From NCBI RefSeq assembly GCF_900155535.1, contig NZ_LT706963.1:3929-67928 (forward strand): a DNA stretch of 64,000 nt. Reading direction: 5' to 3'. A model generated the notes under the pieces. It made no database searches, had not been told where the DNA came from, and worked only from the letters and a program-made list of their open reading frames with translations. Below, piece by piece: positions 39,411 through 50,975 of this stretch; position 1 is the stretch's first letter; every line of letters begins with the position of its first letter. Origin of the DNA: Corynebacterium urinipleomorphum (lineage in GTDB: Bacteria; Actinomycetota; Actinomycetes; Mycobacteriales; Mycobacteriaceae). The position numbers and the translations under genes were made by a program.

Positions 39411-39944
39411 CTATGTGTGATTGCCCACCCACTCCACGATCGCGTCGAGCCGACTCAGATCCACGCGATCGACATCCTCGCCGTACGTGTCGATCATCAT
39501 CTGGTCGTTCTTCGACTTCCCCGGCTTCATCTTTAGCATCGTGACCAGGCCCTTCATGATGTTCCGGTGCTTCACCCTCAGCTCGGAATAATTCATGCGG
39601 CCAGGCAGGTAGAACCGCTCGACGCGCTCCGCGAGGTTGCCGAGGAGCTCGCCGGCTGGGTCCTGCGCGACGACGACATCATCGAGGGTCATGCCGACAG
39701 TCGCCAGAGCAATTCGTCGCTTATCGACGAGCCCCGCCTTCTCCAGCTCCTTCACAAACTTCACACCCGGGTGCGACGGCCCGTGAATGGGGGAGAGGAC
39801 GATGATGGGGGCGGCAGCTGAGACGTCGATAAGCGATGCGCTCTCGTCGCTAATCTCCCGCGCGGTCACTCCGAGCCGTTCGGCGAGCGCGTCGGCGTAC
39901 TGTTTGCTGGAGCCATAGTAGGAGGCATAGAAAACGTCAGTCAC
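39411..39944 (-). CDS. Flavodoxin-domain protein, copy 2
   Basis: 177 residues, starting with GTG 39944 (MTDVFYASYYGSSKQYADALAERLG); TAAGCT lies 6 nt upstream. It is similar to copy 1 over the whole length, including VYLPGRLNYSEL against FYLPGRMNYSEL and the end VDRVDLSRLD(P/A)IVEW. The FMN loop is preserved in both, so both probably bind flavin. Contains two CTTATCGAC motif copies, at 39720 and 39825. Confidence 0.75.
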   Translation of the reverse strand: MTDVFYASYYGSSKQYADALAERLGVTAREISDESASLIDVSAAAPIIVLSPIHGPSHPGVKFVKELEKAGLVDKRRIALATVGMTLDDVVVAQDPAGELLGNLAERVERFYLPGRMNYSELRVKHRNIMKGLVTMLKMKPGKSKNDQMMIDTYGEDVDRVDLSRLDAIVEWVGNHT

Positions 39945-39960
39945 AATGCCAGCTTAGAAC

Positions 39961-41418
39961 CTAGAACGAGGACGAGCTGCCCGCGGCGGAGAATCCGGAG
40001 GAGGCGACAGCTGCGTTCGTCCCGCCGCTTGAGGTGTGCTGCTCGTGAGTCTGCACGTTGCTTGTGTGCCAGTCGTTCATGACCACGAAGGGGACGTAGC
40101 CGTAGGTGTAGCTGCTGTCGTAGATGGCCGGCTGACGCAGTGGCTCGTATTCCTTCACGTCGGAGAACTCGCGGCGCTTCACCTCTTCGAGCAATAGGCG
40201 GTAGTCGCCGAGCACGCGGACGAAATCGTCGACGAATGCGGCGGAGCCCGGGTTGGCGTCGAGCTGGTTGATCCGCTGTTCCAGGATTTCGAGATCGCGC
40301 TTGAGCTCCTTGTTCTTCACCTTGTGCTTGGCCTCGATCACGTCCTCGCGAATCTCCGTCAGAGCCGCGCGTCGTGCTCCTGCATCACCCTGCTCGATCT
40401 CGAAGAGGCGGTTGATGTTGTCCTCGGCGTTAGACACGTGCTCGACGGAGGTGGCTGCTGTGCGAAGCTTCTTTCGGTTGCGCAGTGCTTCCTTGTCGTC
40501 GTCGATGCGGATGTCCCCGATCCCACCGGCGCCGCTGACAACGTCATGGTAGCCGAAGAACGTGTCGCGGACTTCCTGCCACTGCTTGCGTAGCTCGGCG
40601 TCGGCGAAGGAGGAGGACACGGAGTTCGCGCGGATGTCGATCTCATCGAGGCGCCCGGCTAACGCCGCGTACTCCGTGGTGATTGACCGGTAATCCTCGC
40701 GCGCCTGCTCGATCTTCCGGCGCCGCCTGTTCGTTACCGCGAACCCGGTGGCCGCGCCCGCGGCACCGAGCCCAGCGCCGCCGACACCGGCACCAATCGC
40801 TGCGCCGTCGCGGTCATCCTTGGCGCGATTGTAGCCGTAGTCCTGAGCCGCCTGTCTGTCTAAAGCGGTTTTAGCCCCATTGAAGAGGCCCGCCGGAATA
40901 TTGCCGTCGCGCACGCCGGGCTTCATCGCGTCCAGAACCTGGGCATCGCGCTGGCCGTGGTCCACTTTGAGTTGACGGGCGACATCGTCACCGTAATAGG
41001 CGAAGGCCTGGCGCGGGTCGAGCCCGACACCGATGATGGCCAGGCCATCACCGAAGCGGTTATCCTCGTTGTCCGCATTGCCGATCCACTCTGGGTGGTT
41101 ATCGCGCATGTACTCCTCGACGGAGTCGAAGACATTCTCGTGGTTTTTCGCGAAGACCATGTAGTGGAGTTCCCTCACCACGTCCGGGTGGTCAAGGCGC
41201 TCCACGTCGCGCATCATGCGGTCCTCGTCCTCGGGGGTCAGGACATCATCGGGATCGTCGATCACTACGTTCGGGGCCTGCAGTGCCACCGCGACGGAGT
41301 ACTGATCTTCAGTCGGCGGGGTCGTCAGCCCGTACGCGAGTCCTGCCCCGGCGCCACCGAGCAGGACGGCACTGCCAATCGTTCCCAATACAGCCTTCGT
41401 GGTCGATCCCATAGCCAT
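39961..41418 (-). CDS. DUF5129/TPM-domain-like membrane protein
   Basis: 485 residues from ATG 41418; TATGAT stands 6 nt upstream, so a leaderless start is preferred over the longer frame. A signal/membrane segment (VLGTIGSAVLLGGAGAGLAYGL) precedes a TPM-like domain (VVIDDPDDVLTPEDEDRMMRD to AFAYYGDDVARQL). A Gly/Ala-rich membrane helix (GAGVGGAGLGAAGAATGFAV) and a long coiled-coil cytoplasmic part follow. The end is Ser/Gly-rich (SSGFSAAGSSSSF) as in YgcG-like proteins. Function unknown. Confidence 0.68.
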   Translation of the reverse strand: MAMGSTTKAVLGTIGSAVLLGGAGAGLAYGLTTPPTEDQYSVAVALQAPNVVIDDPDDVLTPEDEDRMMRDVERLDHPDVVRELHYMVFAKNHENVFDSVEEYMRDNHPEWIGNADNEDNRFGDGLAIIGVGLDPRQAFAYYGDDVARQLKVDHGQRDAQVLDAMKPGVRDGNIPAGLFNGAKTALDRQAAQDYGYNRAKDDRDGAAIGAGVGGAGLGAAGAATGFAVTNRRRRKIEQAREDYRSITTEYAALAGRLDEIDIRANSVSSSFADAELRKQWQEVRDTFFGYHDVVSGAGGIGDIRIDDDKEALRNRKKLRTAATSVEHVSNAEDNINRLFEIEQGDAGARRAALTEIREDVIEAKHKVKNKELKRDLEILEQRINQLDANPGSAAFVDDFVRVLGDYRLLLEEVKRREFSDVKEYEPLRQPAIYDSSYTYGYVPFVVMNDWHTSNVQTHEQHTSSGGTNAAVASSGFSAAGSSSSF

Positions 41419-41458
41419 GGCCCCATCATAGGCGCGCAACAGAACCGAGACGCGCACG

Positions 41459-41490
41459 AAAAAACCGATGTTTCACGTGAAACATCGGTT
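41459..41490 (-). terminator. Intrinsic terminator whose stem is a parS site
   Basis: Positions 41463-41490 form a perfect 28-bp palindrome centred on the parS core. Read on the minus strand, after the transporter gene ending at 41512, it gives a 12-bp stem with an ACGT loop followed by six T. This is a complete rho-independent terminator. Confidence 0.85.
41469..41484. other. parS: parS site inside a terminator palindrome
   Basis: Exact TGTTTCACGTGAAACA, extended by six complementary bases on each side. The third parS in this region, intergenic. Confidence 0.93.
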
Positions 41491-41511
41491 CTCGGAAGCC
41501 TTGCCGGGGTA

Positions 41512-42756
41512 CTACACGCGGGTGCTGCCCTCGGCGGTGGCGGGGCTGTCGTCGACAAGCGCCTGCTCTTGCTGCACGCCCTCGATCTTGCCTGCGGCGA
41601 AGCGGTTGAGCACGAGCGCGATCGCGCCGTCACCCGTCACGTTGGCCGCGGTGCCGAAGGAGTCAATGACGATGTAGGCGGCGATCATCAGCGCGACCAT
41701 TTCCTCGTTAAAGCCGAGCATGGACGCAAGCAGACCGGTCGCTGCCATGATGGCGCCACCCGGGACACCCGGTGCCGCGATCATCATGATGCCCAGCAGG
41801 AGGATGAACCCGAGCGACAGACCCCACGGCGCATCCAGGCCACCCATGTAGATCACGGCGAATGCATAGAGGGCGATCTTCATCATGGAGCCGGAGAGGT
41901 GGATCGTTGCGCAGAGCGGGATCGCGAAGCCGGCGACATTCTCGTCCACCTTGTTGTTCAGCGTGGAACGCAACGTGACCGGAATGGTCGCGGCGGAGGA
42001 AGACGTGCCCAGCGCGGTGAAGTAGGCCGGGAGCATGTTGCGCAGCGCAGTGAACGGATTGACGCCCGCAACGAGGCCAGCGATGAGGTACTGGCAGATC
42101 AGCAGAACGATGGTCATAACGACCGCGAGGACCAGGACCTTACCGAAGGCCGCCATGGTCGAGCCGAGGTTCTCATTCATGCCCAGGTTCAGGAAGATGC
42201 CGAAGATGTACAGCGGCAGCAGCGGAATGACAAAGGACGTGACCACTTTCATGATCGCGCTCTCAAGCTCTGTGGCCACCTTGTACAAGGTGTCGGACTT
42301 CACGGCAGTCATGGCCAAGCCGATGCAGAACGCCAGGACCAGAGCGGTCATGACCTCGAACGGCGCAGGAATCTCCACTTCGAAGAACGGGGAGAGAGCA
42401 CCGGCGTCGACATCGTCGACATCGGTGATCAGGGTCTGGTCTCCCAGCAGCCACGGGTACAGCGCCGCAGACAGGCCCCACGCAATGAGACCGGAGATGA
42501 TGGTCGAGCCGTAAGCCAGACCGGCGGTAATGCCCAGCCACTTACCCGCGCCACGGCCGAGACCGGCGATGGCGGGAGTGATCAGCGCAAAGATGAGGAC
42601 GGGCACGAAGAAGCCCAGGAAGTTAGAGAACAGCCCGTTGAATGTGATGAAAATGCGGGCGAGCCACTCAGGGAAGAAGAAGCTGCAGCAGATGCCGAGC
42701 ACGATGGCCACGACAATCCAGAACAGCAGCGACCTCGTGATCGACTTGGTGTTCAT
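41512..42756 (-). CDS. Dicarboxylate/amino acid:cation symporter (DAACS family)
   Basis: 414-residue membrane carrier. Serine-rich re-entrant loop ALGTSSSAATIPVTL and the HP2/TM8 region FGTAANVTGDGAIALVLNRFAAG are the family signatures. It should import glutamate, serine/threonine or C4-dicarboxylates with Na+ or H+; the substrate cannot be fixed here. ATG 42756. A 24-bp perfect-arm inverted repeat lies about 50 nt upstream and may be its operator. Ends at the parS terminator. Confidence 0.85.
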   Translation of the reverse strand: MNTKSITRSLLFWIVVAIVLGICCSFFFPEWLARIFITFNGLFSNFLGFFVPVLIFALITPAIAGLGRGAGKWLGITAGLAYGSTIISGLIAWGLSAALYPWLLGDQTLITDVDDVDAGALSPFFEVEIPAPFEVMTALVLAFCIGLAMTAVKSDTLYKVATELESAIMKVVTSFVIPLLPLYIFGIFLNLGMNENLGSTMAAFGKVLVLAVVMTIVLLICQYLIAGLVAGVNPFTALRNMLPAYFTALGTSSSAATIPVTLRSTLNNKVDENVAGFAIPLCATIHLSGSMMKIALYAFAVIYMGGLDAPWGLSLGFILLLGIMMIAAPGVPGGAIMAATGLLASMLGFNEEMVALMIAAYIVIDSFGTAANVTGDGAIALVLNRFAAGKIEGVQQEQALVDDSPATAEGSTRV

Positions 42757-42776
42757 GTTTTACCCTTTGCTCGGTA

Positions 42777-42830
42777 CGCCTGACTCAGGCGGGGTACGGG
42801 GAAATGAATAAGGTGGCACGGCACCTTATT
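42777..42830. promoter_or_regulatory. Two palindromes between transporter and sdpI-like gene
   Basis: CGCCTGA C TCAGGCG is perfect at 42777-42791. AATAAGGTG (42807-42815), six bases, CACCTTATT (42822-42830) is a perfect 9-bp inverted repeat. The second has the size and symmetry of a dimeric repressor operator upstream of the minus-strand symporter gene. The regulator is unknown. Confidence 0.5.
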
Positions 42831-42932
42831 AATTACTATTCTTCCGCACGCATACCCCCAGAGAAAAACCGGCGTTTCCGCTGGACCCCCAAACTCGTGC
42901 GGCCGATCACACGGAAAGTAGACTGCTGGTTT

Positions 42933-45585
<2,653 letters not shown>

Positions 45586-45593
<8 letters not shown>

Positions 45594-46614
45594 CCAAACC
45601 TCACTAGATACTCTTCGCGTCTTCTTGGACAACAAGGAGCCGTCTCTCGAAGAGGCCACGGAAGCCTTTGTGCCCCTAACAGTGGGTGATTACGACGATG
45701 TCCACATCGCAGCTTTGCTCGCTACTGTTCGCACTCGTGGCGAGACATTCGCAGACATCGCGGGCGCCGCGAAGGCTTTTCTCGCGGCGGGGCGACCGTT
45801 CCCCATCACCGGCGAGGGCCTGATGGACACCGCCGGCACGGGTGGCGACGGCAAGAACACCATCAACATCACCACCGCCGCGTCGCTCGTCGCCGCCGCT
45901 GGGGGAGTGAAGATGATCAAGTGCGGCAACCGTTCAGTTTCCTCCAAGTCCGGTTCCGCTGATGTGCTCGAGGCATTGAATATCCCGCTCGACCTCGACC
46001 CGGACCGCGCAGTCCGCCAGTTCGAGGCCTCCAATTTCACCTTCCTCTTCGCCCCCGCATACAACCCGGCGATCGCTCACGTCCAACCGGTGCGTAAGTC
46101 CTTGGGTATCCCCACCTTGTTCAACACCCTGGGCCCGCTGCTTTCTCCCGGGCGCCCGGAGTACCAGATCATGGGCATCGCTAACCCTGCACTGGGCCAG
46201 ACCATCGCCGAGACGATGCGTGAGCTCGGTCGCGGCCGCGCGATGATCGTCCACGGTTCCGGCACCGACGAGCTGGCTGTGCACGGCGAAACCCTGGTGT
46301 GGGAGCTCGACCGCGAGGGCAACCTCGAGCATTACACGTTGTCCCCGGACGACATGGGCTTGCCCACGTACTCCCTAGAGGAGCTCGAAGGTGGAGACGG
46401 CCAAGCAAATGCTGCCGCCATTCGCGCGATCTTCAGTGGCGAGGCTCCCGACGCTCACCGCGATGCCGTCGCCGCTACCGCAGGTGCGATCTTCTACCTC
46501 TACGGAATGGACGAGGACATCAAGTCCGGCGTCGAACGCGCCCAGAGCTTGCTTGCCGACGGCACCGTTGCCCAATGGCTCTCCACCCACGAAGGGGCGG
46601 ACTACAGTGGCTAA
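45586..46614 (+). CDS. trpD: Anthranilate phosphoribosyltransferase
   Basis: 342 residues. The PRPP loop reads DTAGTGGDGKNTINIT and the metal/anthranilate region GNRSVSSKSGSADVLEAL. ATG 45586 with GAAAGG upstream. Third step of the pathway. Its end overlaps the trpCF GTG start. Confidence 0.96.
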
Positions 46615-48076
46615 CAATCAGGCCTCTGACCAGCATGAATCCGACAAAGGCGCCTCTAGCGGGATGCCGACTGTACTTGAAGGTATAGTCACGTCGCGAA
46701 AGCGTCACATTGACGAAATTAAAGCCCGGATCTCCCACGTGGACCCATCTCTGCTGCCGCGCTCCGAACGCTCGCTCTATGACTCTCTCGCTCGACCCGG
46801 CACGCGCCTTATTATGGAGTGCAAGTCTTCGTCTCCGTCCCTGGGGATGATCCGCGAGCACTACGAGCCGGGGGAGATCGCCTCGATCTATTCCCGGTAC
46901 GCCGCGGGCATTTCGGTTCTGTGCGAACCGGAGCGCTTCGGGGGAGACTACGACCACCTCGCTACCGTTGCCGCGACGACGCACTTGCCTGTTCTGTGCA
47001 AGGACTTCATCATCGACCCGGTTCAGATTCACGCGGCGCGCTATTTCGGAGCCGACGCCATCCTGCTCATGCTTAGCGTTCTCGACGACGAAGAGTACGC
47101 CGCTTTGTCCGCCGAAGCCGACCGCCTCGGTATGGATGTTCTCACCGAGGTCATCGACGAAGAAGAGGCCGCCCGGGCGACGAGGCTCGGCGCGAAGATC
47201 TTTGGCATCAACCACCGGAATCTGCACGATCTCTCTATCGATCTTGAGCGCTCCTCCCGGCTGGCACCGCTCGCGCCAGAGGGAGCGCTCGTCGTATCCG
47301 AGTCCGGTATTCGAGATGTCGAGACCGTCCGTCGCCTCGGAGGGCACTCCGACGGTTTCCTGGTCGGATCCCACCTCACCGGCACCCCGGACATCGATTG
47401 GGCTGCACGTATGCTGGTCTACGGGCCGAACAAAGTCTGTGGCATCACCTCGCCCTCCGCGGCGCAAGTAGCCAGAGCCGTCGGCGCAGTCTATGGCGGC
47501 CTCATTTTCGAGGAGGCGAGCCCACGCAATGTTTCACGTGAAACATCGAAAAACATCATCGGGAACGAGCCAGGACTCCACTACGTAGCAGTCAGCCGTC
47601 GCACGGACGGGTGGGACGAAATCGTCTTCCCGGGGATTCACGCCGTACAAATCCACGCGTCGTTCCAGGGCTCGCTTGACGCCGAACGCGAACTCATTGC
47701 GTCCGTTCGCTCCGAGGTCCACGGAATCGATCCCAACGTCGAAGTCTGGCGAGCCGTCTCCATGACAGAGCCCGATGGGCCGGCGGTGGCGAAGGGGCTG
47801 ATCGGGGACGTCGATAAGCTCGTGCTCGACGCGAAAGACGGCGGTTCCGGCACTGGATTCGACTGGTCCACGATTCCCGCGGACGTGCGTGGCCATGCTC
47901 TCCTCGCTGGGGGACTGGGTCCGGACAATGTCCAAGAAGCCCTCGCCGTCGGGTGCCTGGGCGTGGACCTGAACTCGGGCGTCGAGTACCCGGACACAGC
48001 AGGGACGTGGGCGGGTGCCAAGGATGCCGGCGCTCTGCGCAATGTCTTCGATCGGATCCGAAACTTCCATTACTAA
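46607..48076 (+). CDS. trpCF: Fused indole-3-glycerol phosphate synthase / phosphoribosylanthranilate isomerase
   Basis: 489 residues. The synthase half has LIMECKSSSPS, LCKDFIIDP and LVVSESGIRD. The isomerase half starts near residue 270 with KVCGITSPS and ends with LLAGGLGPDNVQEAL and GVDLNSGVE. GTG 46607 has AAGGGG 10 nt upstream; an internal ATG at 46664 (MPTVLEGIV) is possible. Fusion of TrpC and TrpF is usual in enterobacteria and corynebacteria. A parS site at 47530 lies in the isomerase part and encodes NVSRET. Confidence 0.95.
   Translation: MANNQASDQHESDKGASSGMPTVLEGIVTSRKRHIDEIKARISHVDPSLLPRSERSLYDSLARPGTRLIMECKSSSPSLGMIREHYEPGEIASIYSRYAAGISVLCEPERFGGDYDHLATVAATTHLPVLCKDFIIDPVQIHAARYFGADAILLMLSVLDDEEYAALSAEADRLGMDVLTEVIDEEEAARATRLGAKIFGINHRNLHDLSIDLERSSRLAPLAPEGALVVSESGIRDVETVRRLGGHSDGFLVGSHLTGTPDIDWAARMLVYGPNKVCGITSPSAAQVARAVGAVYGGLIFEEASPRNVSRETSKNIIGNEPGLHYVAVSRRTDGWDEIVFPGIHAVQIHASFQGSLDAERELIASVRSEVHGIDPNVEVWRAVSMTEPDGPAVAKGLIGDVDKLVLDAKDGGSGTGFDWSTIPADVRGHALLAGGLGPDNVQEALAVGCLGVDLNSGVEYPDTAGTWAGAKDAGALRNVFDRIRNFHY
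47530..47545. other. parS: parS site within trpCF
   Basis: Exact TGTTTCACGTGAAACA. Coding frame reads NVSRETS, the same residues as encoded by the parS in leuS. Confidence 0.93.
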
Positions 48077-48099
48077 GAATTTGAAACAAGGACTAACTC

Positions 48100-49356
48100 A
48101 TGACTGACTCCACGCAAGCGCGCAGCGGCGGAACAACCATCCTGCCCGCTTATTTCGGCGAATTCGGCGGACAGTTCGTCGCCGAGTCGCTGCTTCCGGC
48201 ACTCGACCAACTCGAGCAGGCATTTGTCGAAGCCTGGAATGACGAGCAGTTCATGAACGAGTACCGCGGACTGCTCCGCGACTACCTCGGCCGCCCCACG
48301 CCGCTCACCGAGGCCAAGAACCTGACCAAGGGCAACGACTACGCCCGGATCTTCCTCAAACGCGAGGACCTCGTTCACGGCGGTGCCCACAAGACCAACC
48401 AGGTGATCGGCCAGGCTTTGCTGGCGAAGAAGATGGGCAAGACCCGCATCATTGCAGAGACCGGAGCTGGCCAGCACGGCACCGCGACTGCTTTGGCATG
48501 TGCGCTCATGGGCCTTGACTGCGTGATCTACATGGGCGCGAAGGACATGGAGCGCCAGGCCCCGAACGTCTACCGAATGCGCCTCATGGGCGCAGAGGTC
48601 ATCGGAGTGGACTCGGGATCGGGCACGCTGAAGGACGCTGTCAATGAGGCACTGCGCGACTGGACCGCGACGTTCCACGAGTCCCACTACCTGCTCGGCA
48701 CCGCCGCAGGGCCGCACCCGTTCCCGACGATCGTGCGCGAGTTCCACAAGGTGATCTCTGAAGAGGCCAAGGCGCAGATGCTCGAGCGAACGGGTGCATT
48801 GCCGGATGTCGTGGTCGCCTGCGTGGGCGGCGGCTCCAACGCGATCGGCATGTTCGCGGACTTCATCGACGACGAATCGGTTGAGCTCGTCGGTACTGAG
48901 CCCGGCGGCGAGGGCATGGATTCCGGCAAGCACGGCGCCGCCATCGCCGCTGGCACCGTGGGCATTTTGCATGGCACGAAGTCGTACCTGATGCGCAACC
49001 CGGACGGGCAGATCGAGGAGTCCTACTCCATTTCCGCTGGCCTCGACTACCCGGCAGTCGGCCCGCAGCACGCGCATTTGGCCAAGACCGGCCGCGCGAA
49101 GTACGTTCCGGTCACCGACGGTGACGCTCTGCGCGCGTTCCAGCAGCTGTCCCGCAGCGAGGGCATCATTCCCGCGCTCGAATCTTCCCACGCGCTCGCA
49201 TACGCCCTGCAGCGCGCCGACGAGGCGAAGCAGGCGGGGGAGCAGGTCACCATTCTCGTTTCGCTGTCCGGCCGCGGCGACAAGGACGTCGCGCACGTCC
49301 GCGCAACGCTCGAGGAGCACCCGGAATACGTTCTCAACACCCCGGAGGAGAAATAA
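48100..49356 (+). CDS. trpB: Tryptophan synthase beta chain
   Basis: 418 residues. The PLP-binding lysine is in [14 protein letters not shown] and the phosphate loop is [20 protein letters not shown] is intact. ATG 48100, 23 nt after trpCF; its TAA overlaps the trpA ATG by one base. Confidence 0.97.
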   Translation: MTDSTQARSGGTTILPAYFGEFGGQFVAESLLPALDQLEQAFVEAWNDEQFMNEYRGLLRDYLGRPTPLTEAKNLTKGNDYARIFLKREDLVHGGAHKTNQVIGQALLAKKMGKTRIIAETGAGQHGTATALACALMGLDCVIYMGAKDMERQAPNVYRMRLMGAEVIGVDSGSGTLKDAVNEALRDWTATFHESHYLLGTAAGPHPFPTIVREFHKVISEEAKAQMLERTGALPDVVVACVGGGSNAIGMFADFIDDESVELVGTEPGGEGMDSGKHGAAIAAGTVGILHGTKSYLMRNPDGQIEESYSISAGLDYPAVGPQHAHLAKTGRAKYVPVTDGDALRAFQQLSRSEGIIPALESSHALAYALQRADEAKQAGEQVTILVSLSGRGDKDVAHVRATLEEHPEYVLNTPEEK

Positions 49357-50198
49357 TGTCCCGTTTCACCGCGCTATTTGAAGCACTCAGCGCCAAGAAC
49401 GAAGGCGCATTTGTCCCCTTCGTCATGCTCGGCGACCCTTCCGCGGAAGAAGCCGTCGACATCATCAGCACGCTTATCGACGCCGGCGCCGACGCCCTCG
49501 AGCTCGGCATCCCCTTCTCGGACCCCGCAGCAGACGGCCCGACCATCCAGAAATCGCACTTGAGGGCGTTGGACGCGGGCGCGAACGTCGATAAGTGCCT
49601 CGACCAGATCCGCAAGATCCGGCGCCGCCACCCGGATGTGCCGATCGGCATGCTCGTCTACGCGAATGTCCCGTACGTGCGCGGCTTGGACACGTTCTAC
49701 TCCGACCTGCATGACGCGGGTGCCGACGCAGTGCTCATCCCCGATGTCCCCGTCCGCGAGGGCGCTCCGTTCATTGAGGCAGCGACCGCAGCCGGAATCG
49801 ATCCTGTTTTCATCGCCCCCGCGCAGGCCCGCCCCGAGGTGCTCGAGGGCGTAGCGGCGAACTCCCGCGGCTACATCTACGCCGTCTCCCGCGATGGTGT
49901 CACCGGTGCCGAGCGTGAATCGCAGACGAAGGGGCTTGCGGATGTCGTCTCCAACATCTCCTCCTACAACGGCGCCCCCGTGCTCCTCGGATTCGGCATT
50001 TCCACCCCGCAACACGTTACGGACGCTATCGCCGCTGGTGCCGCCGGCGCGATCACCGGCTCCGCCATCGCGAAGATTATCGATGCCCACGTGGAATACA
50101 CCCACCCCAATCCCGGGTCCGTCCGCGACATAGCCGCCCTGAAGAAGGAGCTTCGCGAGTACGTGGGCACCATGAAGCAGGCTACGATAAAGCCATGA
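49356..50198 (+). CDS. trpA: Tryptophan synthase alpha chain
   Basis: 280 residues. Catalytic Glu in LELGIPFSDPAADGP and the segment FVMLGDPSAEEA are present, with VSRDGVTGAE in loop 6. Two CTTATCGAC motif copies lie within it (49473, 49587). Its last codons contain TACGAT and overlap the start of the Rieske gene. Confidence 0.96.
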   Translation: MSRFTALFEALSAKNEGAFVPFVMLGDPSAEEAVDIISTLIDAGADALELGIPFSDPAADGPTIQKSHLRALDAGANVDKCLDQIRKIRRRHPDVPIGMLVYANVPYVRGLDTFYSDLHDAGADAVLIPDVPVREGAPFIEAATAAGIDPVFIAPAQARPEVLEGVAANSRGYIYAVSRDGVTGAERESQTKGLADVVSNISSYNGAPVLLGFGISTPQHVTDAIAAGAAGAITGSAIAKIIDAHVEYTHPNPGSVRDIAALKKELREYVGTMKQATIKP

Positions 50199-50572
50199 AC
50201 CAGCCGTCCTGCTCCCGCCGCACGTTCCTCCTCGGCACCGCTACTACCTTCGCCGGCGCATTCCTCGCCGCCTGCGGCGAGGCACCGTCCGCCGAAGTAG
50301 CCGCTACCCAGGTGCCGGTCGGCAGTGCCGTGATCGTGGACAAGATCATCATCGCCCAGCCCACCGAGGGCCAGTTCGTCGCGTACTCCACCACCTGCCC
50401 GCACCAGGGCAGCCCGATCACCCAGGTCGATGGCAGCACCGTGAAGTGCCCTTCCCACGGCTCCGTCTTCGACATCGCGACCGGTGCGCCCGTGTCCGGC
50501 CCCGCGACCACCGGCATGACCACCGTGCCCGTGAGCGAGAACTCCGGGACCGTCGTCGCAGGTGAGCAGTAA
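50195..50572 (+). CDS. Tat-exported Rieske [2Fe-2S] lipoprotein
   Basis: 125 residues. Tat signal SRRTFLLG, then a lipobox LAAC, so it is likely exported folded and lipid-anchored. The cluster ligands are CPHQG and CPSHG with the usual spacing. It is a stand-alone Rieske domain, not a cytochrome bc subunit. ATG 50195 overlaps the trpA stop (ATGA); TACGAT lies 6 nt before it, so it may also have its own leaderless transcript. Electron partner unknown. Confidence 0.88.
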   Translation: MNQPSCSRRTFLLGTATTFAGAFLAACGEAPSAEVAATQVPVGSAVIVDKIIIAQPTEGQFVAYSTTCPHQGSPITQVDGSTVKCPSHGSVFDIATGAPVSGPATTGMTTVPVSENSGTVVAGEQ

Positions 50573-50584
50573 AGGCGCGCGCAG

Positions 50585-50938
50585 ATGACCCTCTATGTGA
50601 AGACTATCTTCACCGCGCCCGACGGCAGCGGTCTCGTGAATGTCGCTGAACTCCTCGAGGTCGACGACACCCGCACCGCCTGCCGCATGGTCCGCATGAT
50701 TGAGCTCACCCCCGACAACTCCATCGTCGGTGCCTACATGGACGGGCGGACGCACGGAAGCGCTAACACGCCTCTCGACATCGTCCCGCACCCCAGCCAG
50801 CTTGACCAGTACGAAGACATTGAGCACCGCATGCTCGAGCACCATGACTTCCGGGGTCTGTGGGCAGAGGCGCAGGCGCTCTTTCCGGATCTTCCTGACC
50901 TTCCGGATCAGCCGAGCCACACGCGTCCGTCCGAGTGA
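50585..50938 (+). CDS. Small conserved protein, DUF6881-like
   Basis: 117 residues. NVAELLEVDDTRTACRMVRMIELTPDNSIVG followed by IVPHPSQLDQYEDIEHRMLEHHDFRGLWAEA resembles the DUF6881 pattern of a short beta sheet and a C-terminal helix. ATG 50585 is 12 nt after the Rieske gene, so it probably belongs to the same transcript. Function unknown. Confidence 0.55.
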   Translation: MTLYVKTIFTAPDGSGLVNVAELLEVDDTRTACRMVRMIELTPDNSIVGAYMDGRTHGSANTPLDIVPHPSQLDQYEDIEHRMLEHHDFRGLWAEAQALFPDLPDLPDQPSHTRPSE

Positions 50939-50975
50939 TGGCACGTCAGCAGTGGCCGATCTATAGCTGGAACAT

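Noticed and set aside
40957..42783. 608-codon frame crossing the parS terminator opposite two genes
   Set aside because: It is antisense to two clear membrane-protein genes and encodes a His/Glu/Arg-rich, non-protein-like sequence.
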